NCBI GenBank assembly: GCA_035542575.1
Contig: DATKLE010000021.1
Coordinates: forward strand, 1 to 11,939
Origin: JAIQET01 sp035542575
Lineage (GTDB): Bacteria > Acidobacteriota > Terriglobia > Terriglobales > Acidobacteriaceae
Direction: 5' to 3'
Length of the DNA stretch: 11,939 nucleotides
In this document: positions 1-5,370 of the stretch, piece by piece
Numbering within the stretch: the stretch's first letter is position 1
How the letters are laid out: each line of letters starts with the position of its first letter
Program-made: the position numbers and the translations under genes
The notes under the pieces: generated by a model
The model's database searches: none
Told to the model about the DNA's origin: nothing
The model's input: the letters and a program-made list of their open reading frames with translations, nothing else

Positions 1-3
1 CCG

Positions 4-32
4 TTGACAATCTCCCATATCTCCCTTAGCAT
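4..32 (+). promoter_or_regulatory. Putative sigma70-type promoter for the HU gene
   Basis: A perfect -35 box TTGACA (4-9) is followed after 17 bases by TAGCAT (27-32), which matches four of six positions of the TATAAT consensus. The spacing is ideal and the pair lies about 45 bases upstream of the HU start codon. It is a sequence match only; the left window edge hides what precedes it. Confidence 0.45.
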
Positions 33-78
33 CAACCACTTGGTGCACCAGTTGTGATTCCGCCGCCGGGGGCTGCCT

Positions 79-348
79 GTGATTAAGCTCGACATTATCA
101 ACGAAGTGGTCAACAAGACCGGGATCACCAAAACCAAAGCCGAACTGGCCGTCGAGACCGTCTTTGAGAGCATGAAGCGCGCGCTCTCCAAGGGCGATCG
201 CATTGAATTGCGGGGCTTTGGCGTGTTCAACGTCCGCCCGCGCAAGACCGGCATCGGACGCAACCCGCGCACCGGCGCGGAGGTCTCCATCCCGCCGGGT
301 AAGGCGGTGCGCTTCAAGCCGGGCAAGGAGTTGCAGTCCATCGACTGA
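79..348 (+). CDS. HU-family nucleoid DNA-binding protein
   Basis: Small histone-like protein of the HU/IHF family, 89 residues, the usual length. As a dimer it bends and wraps DNA through two beta-arm ribbons. Visible landmarks are the N-terminal helical dimerisation part (about 1-40), the RGFGVF turn (45-50), and the arm motif RNPRTG (61-66), whose Pro63 matches the proline that intercalates into DNA. The start is GTG at 79: an in-frame stop lies at 55-57, and a GGGGG stretch (68-72) gives a ribosome site six bases upstream. The gene is probably monocistronic, since a hairpin and about 80 bases separate it from the next gene. HU and IHF cannot be told apart with certainty, but the lack of a partner gene and the sequence style favour homodimeric HU. 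Confidence 0.95.
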   Translation: MIKLDIINEVVNKTGITKTKAELAVETVFESMKRALSKGDRIELRGFGVFNVRPRKTGIGRNPRTGAEVSIPPGKAVRFKPGKELQSID

Positions 349-366
349 TCGCGACTCCGGCCAAAC

Positions 367-394
367 GTAGGTGGCCGCGGGCAACGCGCCCGCG
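367..394 (+). repeat. GTAG-headed hairpin, REP-like, between HU and the M50 protease
   Basis: A GTAG tetranucleotide (367-370) and GTGGC are followed by a perfect 7-bp stem, CGCGGGC (376-382) with GCCCGCG (388-394), closed by the five-base loop AACGC. There is no T-run after it, so a rho-independent terminator is unlikely, although it could protect the HU transcript 3' end. The GTAG head next to a short GC palindrome resembles the REP elements found later in this window, but the stem sequence differs. Confidence 0.45.
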
Positions 395-429
395 TATGCT
401 TCTTCCAGAGCGCACCCCCGGAATTTCCG

Positions 430-1458
430 ATGGCTGATCCGACTCCCCCGATCTCCTCGACCGCCGACCTGTACCGCCCTGTTCAGGTGTTCGTCGTCCG
501 TCCGCCCAGGCAGCGCTACTGGCTGCATGCGCTGCTGCTGCTGGCCACCATCTTCACCACTCTGGTGGTCGGGGCGCGCATGCAGTTCAACTTTCTGCAC
601 AACCAACCCGCGTTTTCGCTGAACGACGATACTCTCCCTTTTTTCCCCCTACGCTGGATCCTCGCCCAACCCTCGCGCCTGCTGCTGGGCGTTCCCTTCG
701 CCGCCACCCTGATGCTGATTCTGCTGGCGCACGAGATGGGACACTACCTTTACTGTCGCTCCTACAGGGTCTATGCAACTCTCCCATTCTTCATTCCAGC
801 ACCGACGCTGATCGGCACTCTGGGAGCATTCATCCGCATCCGCTCCCCGATTCGCTCCCGCGCCGCTCTGTTCGACATTGGAATCGCTGGCCCGATCGCC
901 GGATTTGTGGTCGCCGTTGTCGTGCTTGCCGTGGCCCTCGGACTCTCCAAGCCCGTGCCCTCCGGGATGGCCGCGCCTGAAATCGAACTCGGATATCCCC
1001 TCATCTTTTATGCGATGCACCAATTGCTCGCCGCCTCCGGATTGGCTCATGGCATCGCGGCTCTGCCCTTCGATCACGTATTCCTCCACCCTACCGCGAT
1101 TGCCGCCTGGGTGGGAATGTTTGCCACCGCACTTAATCTTCTACCCGGCGGCCAGCTCGACGGCGGACACATCGTCTTCTCGTTCGCCCCTCGCGCTCAT
1201 CGCCACATATCGCGCCTGACTATCCTCGCGCTCATTCCCATGGCAATCTACTGCTGGCTTGGCTGGCTGATCTGGGGCGTGCTCCTCGGCATCAGCGGCA
1301 TGCGCCATCCTGTGGTGCCTGAGTGGCCGGGGATTACAGGCGGCCGCCGCTGGCTCGCGCTCCTCGCCCTGCTCATGCTCGTCCTCACCCTCACTCCTGC
1401 ACCGTTTGTAAACGGTTCATTGCTGGACGTCATAAGAGAGTTTAGATCGGCCCAGTAG
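430..1458 (+). CDS. Site-2-protease-family membrane zinc metalloprotease (M50)
   Basis: Predicted intramembrane metalloprotease, 342 residues with several hydrophobic segments. The zinc-binding motif HEMGH (101-105) lies at the end of a membrane helix. The second M50 motif, N-x-x-P-x-x-x-L-D-G-G, is present as NLLPGGQLDGGH (236-247), with Asp244 as the likely third zinc ligand. A segment with GTLGAFIRIRSPI between them resembles the GNFG/GTFGA-type region of EGY-like and cyanobacterial S2P homologues. No PDZ domain is visible, unlike RseP. Such enzymes cut membrane-bound regulators or remnant signal peptides; the substrate here cannot be predicted. The C-terminus has additional hydrophobic helices (about 300-325). 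The ATG at 430 has only a weak ribosome site, so the start is moderately sure. The TAG stop is followed four bases later by another GTAG sequence. Confidence 0.92.
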   Translation: MADPTPPISSTADLYRPVQVFVVRPPRQRYWLHALLLLATIFTTLVVGARMQFNFLHNQPAFSLNDDTLPFFPLRWILAQPSRLLLGVPFAATLMLILLAHEMGHYLYCRSYRVYATLPFFIPAPTLIGTLGAFIRIRSPIRSRAALFDIGIAGPIAGFVVAVVVLAVALGLSKPVPSGMAAPEIELGYPLIFYAMHQLLAASGLAHGIAALPFDHVFLHPTAIAAWVGMFATALNLLPGGQLDGGHIVFSFAPRAHRHISRLTILALIPMAIYCWLGWLIWGVLLGISGMRHPVVPEWPGITGGRRWLALLALLMLVLTLTPAPFVNGSLLDVIREFRSAQ

Positions 1459-1557
1459 GCCGTAGCACCGTCAGCCTGCCTTCAGCGACGTCGAAGGATC
1501 CCGCCAGCCACGAGGAAGCTGAGGCGAAGACGCCTTGCTTTCGTCGCTGCGGTCTCG
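1459..1557. repeat. Non-coding element with nested inverted repeats and a degenerate REP head
   Basis: It starts directly after the M50 stop codon with GCCGTAGCACCG, a near match to the GCCGTAGCGCCG start of the REPs found later. An 8-bp perfect inverted repeat, CAGCGACG (1483-1490) and CGTCGCTG (1542-1549), encloses a smaller hairpin, AGGCG (1522-1526) with CGCCT (1531-1535) and loop AAGA. The palindrome CGACGTCG lies at 1486-1493. No convincing coding frame is seen. It could be a decayed REP cluster, a structured transcript end or a small RNA; the sequence does not decide. Confidence 0.35.
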
Positions 1558-1592
1558 GTTGTTAAGGCCTATTGGCTGCGGCATACACCAAG

Positions 1593-1617
1593 GTGGCCGG
1601 CGGGACGCCGGCGCTAC
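1593..1617 (-). repeat. REP element (copy a), GTAG head on the minus strand
   Basis: A 25-base element. Read on the minus strand it has a GTAGC head, a 7-bp stem GCCGGCG, a TCC loop, the complementary arm CGCCGGC and a CAC tail. It is identical over all 25 bases to copies b (4629-4653) and c (4728-4752). The GTAG tetranucleotide beside a short palindrome is the hallmark of REPs that are substrates of RAYT transposases, and a RAYT gene lies about 3.2 kb downstream. This copy sits about 130 bases before korD. Confidence 0.85.
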
Positions 1618-1692
1618 GGCCCATCGCCCCTCTGTGTTGTCCCTCACCAAGCCCCGTGACCGCCGTCACACCCGGCTGCGACCTCGCCCCTG

Positions 1693-1745
1693 CATAATAA
1701 AAATTCAAGTTCGGGAGTGCCCATCACTCCTTGACGTGGGGGTCA
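1693..1745 (+). promoter_or_regulatory. Likely promoter and leader region of the kor operon, with a hairpin
   Basis: An AT-rich patch containing CATAAT (1693-1698) stands out in GC-rich DNA and may be a -10 box, but no good -35 box is found at the right spacing. Downstream lies a perfect 6-bp hairpin, GGAGTG (1714-1719) with CACTCC (1725-1730) and loop CCCAT. It is followed by the small inverted repeat TGAC (1732-1735) / GTCA (1742-1745), which almost touches the GTG start. A GGGGG run (1738-1742) is the only ribosome-site candidate, so these structures may bear on translation of korD. Confidence 0.3.
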
Positions 1746-1746
1746 C

Positions 1747-2040
1747 GTGGCAAAAGGACGCGTCTCCATTGTGGTCGAGCGCTGCAAGTCCTGCGGCTTC
1801 TGTGTGGAGTTCTGTCCCACCAAGGTCTTGGCGCTCTCCTCGGCTTTCAACTCCAAGGGCTACCACCCGCCGCACGTGGTCCACCCCGAAAAGTGCAGCG
1901 GCTGCGACCTGTGCGGCATGTACTGCCCCGACTTCGCCATCTATGGCTACAAGCTAGACGTGGCGACCGCCGCCCCGGCCGTCCACCCAGCGCAGCGAGG
2001 AACCGGCGATGACCAGATTGGAGCCCAAGATGAAGGCTGA
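1747..2040 (+). CDS. korD: 2-oxoacid:ferredoxin oxidoreductase delta subunit (2x[4Fe-4S] ferredoxin)
   Basis: Ferredoxin-like electron-transfer subunit, 97 residues, first gene of the operon. Two complete [4Fe-4S] motifs are visible: C13-C16-C19-C23-P and C50-C53-C56-C60-P, the bacterial 2[4Fe-4S] pattern. It would carry electrons from the TPP/FeS core to free ferredoxin. The GTG at 1747 is the first possible start, because an in-frame TGA lies at 1732-1734. The last 32 bases overlap korA in another frame, so the roughly 25-residue tail after the second cluster is low-complexity and probably not structural. Fused or separate delta subunits are both known in this family; here it is separate. 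Confidence 0.93.
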   Translation: MAKGRVSIVVERCKSCGFCVEFCPTKVLALSSAFNSKGYHPPHVVHPEKCSGCDLCGMYCPDFAIYGYKLDVATAAPAVHPAQRGTGDDQIGAQDEG

Positions 2041-3184
2041 TCCCCGTGGCGTGCTGACCGGCGTGCATTTCCTAGACGGCGATCATGCCTGCTGCGAAGG
2101 CGCCCTCGCCGCCGGCGCCCGCTTCGCCGCCGGATACCCCATTACGCCCTCCACCGAAGTGGTCGAGCGCTTTGCCGCCCGCGTCCCCACCGTTGGCGGA
2201 ACCTTTATTCAGATGGAAGACGAGCTGGCCGCATCCATCACCCTGCAAGGGGCAGTCTGGGGCGGAGCGAAGGCGTTTACCGTGACCTCCGGCCCCGGCT
2301 TCTCCTTGATGATGGAGCACATCGGCTACGCCGCCATGACCGAAACGCCCTGCGTCTTCGTCAACGTGCAGCGCGGCGGCCCTTCCACCGGCCTCCCCAC
2401 CCTCCCCGCCCAGGCGGACATGATGCAGGCCCGCTGGGGCTCGCATGGCGACTACGAGATCATCGCCCTCTGCCCCAACTCGCCGCAGGAATGCTTCGAT
2501 CTGACCATAAAGGCATTCAATCTGGCCGAAGAATTCCGCGTGCCGGTCATGTTCATGATGGATGAAGTTGTCGGCCACATGACGGAGAAGGTTGTGATTC
2601 CTCCCGCCGACCGGATCGAGGTCGTTCCTCGCCGCCACACCCGCAAACCGCACGACACATATCTGCCATATCAGACCAACGGCGACCTGGTCCCCGAGAT
2701 CGCCCACGCCGGCGAAGGCTACAAGTTCCACGTCACCGGACTGACCCACGACGAGCGTGGTTACCCCAACATGACCCCACCGGCGCAGGACAAGCTGGTG
2801 CGCCGCCTGCAGAACAAAATCCGCGCCGCCGCCGACCGTATCGCGATGTATGAAGAAGAGAATCTGCAGGACGCCGAAGTGGTGGTGGTCTCCTACGGCA
2901 TCACCTCGCGCGTCGCCCAGCGCGCCATTGAGATGGCCCGCGCCAAGGGTTTGCCGGTCGGCAAGCTGCGCCTGATCACCGCCTGGCCCTTCCCCGAAAC
3001 CAAAATCCGCGAACTCTCCGCCTACGTGAAGGCCTTCGTCGTTCCCGAACTCAATCTCGGCCAGATGGTGCGTGAAGTGGAGCGCGCCGCCGGCAAAGTA
3101 AAGACTTTCGGCGTTCCCCATGCGGGAGGCAGCGTGCACCATCCCGAAGAAATTCTGAAAGTGATTGTGGAGGCGATGCGATGA
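2009..3184 (+). CDS. korA: 2-oxoacid (probably 2-oxoglutarate):ferredoxin oxidoreductase alpha subunit
   Basis: Alpha subunit of a CoA-dependent 2-oxoacid:ferredoxin oxidoreductase, 391 residues. It carries the pyrimidine-binding fold (domain I) and the C-terminal transketolase-like domain II. Visible family motifs are GYPITPST (42-49), which helps bind the 2-oxoacid and TPP, TSGPG (93-97) and GGPSTGLPT (123-131). It pairs with KorB to form the active site. ATG 2009 has GAGGAA six bases upstream; an in-frame ATG at 2030 also has a GGAG, so the true N-terminus may be seven residues shorter. It overlaps korD by 32 bases and korB by 4 (ATGA), indicating translational coupling. Substrate preference for 2-oxoglutarate over pyruvate or branched-chain oxoacids is inferred from overall similarity to KorA and is not proven. 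Confidence 0.93.
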   Translation: MTRLEPKMKADPRGVLTGVHFLDGDHACCEGALAAGARFAAGYPITPSTEVVERFAARVPTVGGTFIQMEDELAASITLQGAVWGGAKAFTVTSGPGFSLMMEHIGYAAMTETPCVFVNVQRGGPSTGLPTLPAQADMMQARWGSHGDYEIIALCPNSPQECFDLTIKAFNLAEEFRVPVMFMMDEVVGHMTEKVVIPPADRIEVVPRRHTRKPHDTYLPYQTNGDLVPEIAHAGEGYKFHVTGLTHDERGYPNMTPPAQDKLVRRLQNKIRAAADRIAMYEEENLQDAEVVVVSYGITSRVAQRAIEMARAKGLPVGKLRLITAWPFPETKIRELSAYVKAFVVPELNLGQMVREVERAAGKVKTFGVPHAGGSVHHPEEILKVIVEAMR

Positions 3185-4041
3185 ACGACTTCACCAATCC
3201 CGTCGAGCCCTTCCTGCGCACCGACCGCATGCCCCACATCTGGTGCCCGGGATGCGGCATCGGCACCACGGTGAACTGCTTCGCCCGTGCCCTGATCGAA
3301 TCGAAGATCGACCTCGACTCCCTCGCCCTGGTCTCAGGCATCGGGTGCACCGGGCGCGTGGCCGGCTACGTCAAGCTGGATTCCTTCCACACCACCCACG
3401 GCCGGGCCATCCCGTTTGCTACCGGATTGAAGCTGGCCAACCCCAAGCTGAATGTCGTGGTCTATTCCGGTGACGGGGATTTGACGGCCATCGGCGGCAA
3501 CCACCTCATCCACGCGGCTCGCCGCAACATCGATCTCAAGGTCATCTGTGTCAACAATCTGATCTACGCCATGACCGGAGGCCAGACCGCGCCCACCACC
3601 CCGGAACACGCGATCACTTCGACCGCCCCCTACGGCGTGTACGAACCCGCTTTCAATCTACCGCACCTGGTCGAGGCTGCCGGCGCCGTGTACGTCGCCC
3701 GCTGGACCACCTTCCACGTGCGCCAACTGGCCCGCTCCATCGCGGAAGCGTTCAACAAGAAAGGCTTCTCGTTTATCGAAGTCATCTCGCCCTGCCCCAC
3801 CCTCTACCAGCGCCGCAACAAGCTGGGCGATGGCTTGGACACCATGAAGTACTACAAAGAGAAAAGCAAAGTGAAGCACGGCGCGCCCACCAGCGAGGTC
3901 GGACTGACCATGTCTGGAGAAATCATCGTGGGCAAGTTTGTGGACCGCGACCGCCCCGACTACCAGACCATGTTGCGCACCCAGCTGGCCGAGTCACTCG
4001 GCGACCGATTTGTGGAACAAGCGGAGATGGTATGCAGCTAA
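3181..4041 (+). CDS. korB: 2-oxoacid (probably 2-oxoglutarate):ferredoxin oxidoreductase beta subunit, TPP-binding
   Basis: Beta subunit, 286 residues, holding thiamine diphosphate and the proximal [4Fe-4S] cluster. The TPP motif starts at GDGD (97-100) and ends near NN (125-126). Cys22 and Cys25 (WCPGCG), Cys56 (IGCTGR) and Cys205 (SPCPT) have the spacing of the four cluster-ligating cysteines known from structurally studied 2-oxoacid:ferredoxin oxidoreductases. THGRA (72-76) and TGGQTAPTT (132-140) are further family signatures. The start has GGAGG seven bases upstream. The gene overlaps korA by four bases and korC by ten. Together with KorA it converts the 2-oxoacid and CoA to acyl-CoA and CO2 while reducing ferredoxin. 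In this kind of bacterium it may replace or supplement a 2-oxoglutarate dehydrogenase in the TCA cycle (inference). Confidence 0.95.
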   Translation: MNDFTNPVEPFLRTDRMPHIWCPGCGIGTTVNCFARALIESKIDLDSLALVSGIGCTGRVAGYVKLDSFHTTHGRAIPFATGLKLANPKLNVVVYSGDGDLTAIGGNHLIHAARRNIDLKVICVNNLIYAMTGGQTAPTTPEHAITSTAPYGVYEPAFNLPHLVEAAGAVYVARWTTFHVRQLARSIAEAFNKKGFSFIEVISPCPTLYQRRNKLGDGLDTMKYYKEKSKVKHGAPTSEVGLTMSGEIIVGKFVDRDRPDYQTMLRTQLAESLGDRFVEQAEMVCS

Positions 4042-4619
4042 CCGAAATTCGTATCGCAGGCTTTGGCGGCCAGGGAGTCATTCTCTCTGCCATCATCCTC
4101 GGCAAAGCGGCCTCGATCCACCAGGGCGCCTTCGCCACCATGACCCAGAGCTTCGGCCCCGAGGCCCGGGGCGGCGCCTGCAGCGCGCAGTTGATCGTCT
4201 CCGACTCGCCCGTGCTCTATCCCTATGTGACCCAGCCCGACATTCTGGTAGTCATGTCGCAGGAGGCGTACACCCGCTTCGTCCCCGAACTGAAAGACGG
4301 TGGCATTCTGATTGTGGAGCAGGACCTGGTGCGGGTCACTGATCTGCCGTGCCACACCCAGATTTACAGCGTCCCCGCCACCCGCCTCGCCGAAGAACTC
4401 GGCAAGCGCATGGTGCTGAACTCGGTAATGGTAGGATTCTTCGCCGCCGTCACTCACCTGCTCGATCCCGACGCGGTTCGCAAAGCCATCGCCGACTCCG
4501 TCCCTGCCGCCTTCCGCGACCTGAACCTCAAGGCCTTCGAAAAAGGCTTCGAGTACGGAAGCACCGCCCAAGCCATCACGCCGGAATCGGAAGACGAAGC
4601 CATCTACGCCAAGGAATGA
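4032..4619 (+). CDS. korC: 2-oxoacid:ferredoxin oxidoreductase gamma subunit
   Basis: Gamma (domain III) subunit, 195 residues, of the KorC/PorC type. The N-terminal GFGGQG (10-15) and SFGPEARGG (40-48) are the two signatures of the family. This domain covers the active site and is thought to help bind CoA. The ATG at 4032 has GGAG five bases upstream and lies inside the last codons of korB. The gene closes the operon: the TGA stop is followed after nine bases by a REP element, which may act as the transcript's 3' structure. The order delta-alpha-beta-gamma and the tight overlaps argue for one four-subunit complex. Confidence 0.93.
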   Translation: MQLTEIRIAGFGGQGVILSAIILGKAASIHQGAFATMTQSFGPEARGGACSAQLIVSDSPVLYPYVTQPDILVVMSQEAYTRFVPELKDGGILIVEQDLVRVTDLPCHTQIYSVPATRLAEELGKRMVLNSVMVGFFAAVTHLLDPDAVRKAIADSVPAAFRDLNLKAFEKGFEYGSTAQAITPESEDEAIYAKE

Positions 4620-4628
4620 CCGCACGCC

Positions 4629-4653
4629 GTAGCGCCGGCGTCCCGCCGGCCAC
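4629..4653 (+). repeat. REP element (copy b), GTAG head on the plus strand
   Basis: The same 25-base element as copies a and c: GTAGC head (4629-4633), stem GCCGGCG (4634-4640), TCC loop, CGCCGGC (4644-4650), CAC tail. It starts nine bases after the korC stop codon. With copy c it forms an inverted pair separated by 74 bases, the arrangement called a REPIN. Confidence 0.88.
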
Positions 4654-4727
4654 CACACTCTATGTCCGAGCAAATCAGCAGTAACAAGCGAAATCGGGGA
4701 GAGAGCAAAGCGGCAACACACTTCCTC

Positions 4728-4752
4728 GTGGCCGGCGGGACGCCGGCGCTAC
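4728..4752 (-). repeat. REP element (copy c), inverted partner of copy b
   Basis: The exact reverse complement of copy b over 25 bases. The two copies could fold single-stranded DNA or RNA into one long hairpin with the 74-base spacer as loop, the form that RAYT enzymes are thought to handle. It ends 34 bases before the RAYT start codon, so it lies in the RAYT leader. Confidence 0.88.
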
Positions 4753-4786
4753 AGCTGTTTCACACGGCGCTCCAGAAGAGATCCGC

Positions 4787-5362
4787 GTGCGCACACGAGG
4801 CCACCTTCCCCACTGGGAGGGAGCCCACGCCTGCTACTTCGTCACCTTCCGACTTGCCGACTCCATCCCCGCCGAGGTTGCCGAACGCATCGAGTCCGAA
4901 CGCGACAGTATCATTCAAACTGCCCGCCAACTGGGCCGCGAATTGAGTCTCTCGGAGAAGCGACACATCGCGCGAGTCGCCACGATTGATAAGTATCTGG
5001 ACAACGGCGCCGGGGCCTGCCACCTCGCCAAGGCGGAGATCGCGCAGATCGTCTCAGATGCACTGCGATACTTCGACGGCCAGCGGTATCGGCTCCATGC
5101 CTGGTGCATCATGCCCAACCACGTTCACGTCCTCCTGGCGCTCACGGACGGAACAGAGCTGGACTCAGTCCTCCACTCTTGGAAGTCATTTACTGCAAAG
5201 AAAATCAATCGCCGACTCGGCGTCGAAGGAGTGTTCTGGCAGCGCGAGTATTACGATCACTTGATCCGCAATGACGATGACTTCGAACGCGTCGTTCGCT
5301 ATATCGCCGAGAATCCGGCCAAGGCTGGCTTGAAAAACTGGCCCTGGCGGCGCACGCCGTAG
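4787..5362 (+). CDS. REP-associated tyrosine transposase (RAYT, Y1/HUH family)
   Basis: IS200-like single-strand DNA transposase of the RAYT group, 191 residues. The HUH metal site is HVH at 112-114 within a PNHVHVLL segment. The candidate catalytic tyrosine is Tyr155 or Tyr156 in REYYDHLIR, and the C-terminal YIAENPAKAGL is the conserved RAYT tail. The N-terminal HLPHWEGAHACYFVTFRLADS is also typical. The start is GTG 4787 with GAAGAG (4775-4780) as ribosome site. Upstream DNA stays open in this frame, but the family's usual beginning fits this start. RAYTs bind, cut and join GTAG-headed REP DNA, and such elements flank the gene here. The stop codon TAG is itself part of a GTAG REP head. The frame and motifs are intact, so the protein may still be active. 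Confidence 0.92.
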   Translation: MRTRGHLPHWEGAHACYFVTFRLADSIPAEVAERIESERDSIIQTARQLGRELSLSEKRHIARVATIDKYLDNGAGACHLAKAEIAQIVSDALRYFDGQRYRLHAWCIMPNHVHVLLALTDGTELDSVLHSWKSFTAKKINRRLGVEGVFWQREYYDHLIRNDDDFERVVRYIAENPAKAGLKNWPWRRTP

Positions 5363-5370
5363 CGCCGGCG
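5359..5370 (+). repeat. Half REP (copy d) overlapping the RAYT stop codon
   Basis: Contains the GTAGC head and the first stem arm (GTAGCGCCGGCG) but lacks the second arm and tail: the bases after position 5371 no longer match. The TAG of GTAG (5360-5362) terminates RAYT. The matching 21-base block with copy b runs from 5351 to 5371, and its last base is the first base of the reverse-strand MFS stop codon. Confidence 0.75.

Noticed and set aside
1535..1957. Plus-strand frame of 140 codons spanning REP copy a and korD
   Set aside because: Arg/Ser/Pro-rich translation through repeat DNA and out of frame with the two cysteine clusters of korD.
2072..3142. Long reverse-strand frame (356 codons) across korA
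   Set aside because: It lies entirely antisense to a well-supported gene; the protein is Gly/His/Val-rich, without motifs, as expected for the opposite strand of GC-rich coding DNA.
1593..5370. CRISPR array from repeated GC-rich units
   Set aside because: The repeats are few, in mixed orientation, unevenly spaced and palindromic with GTAG heads; they fit REP elements, and no cas genes are present.
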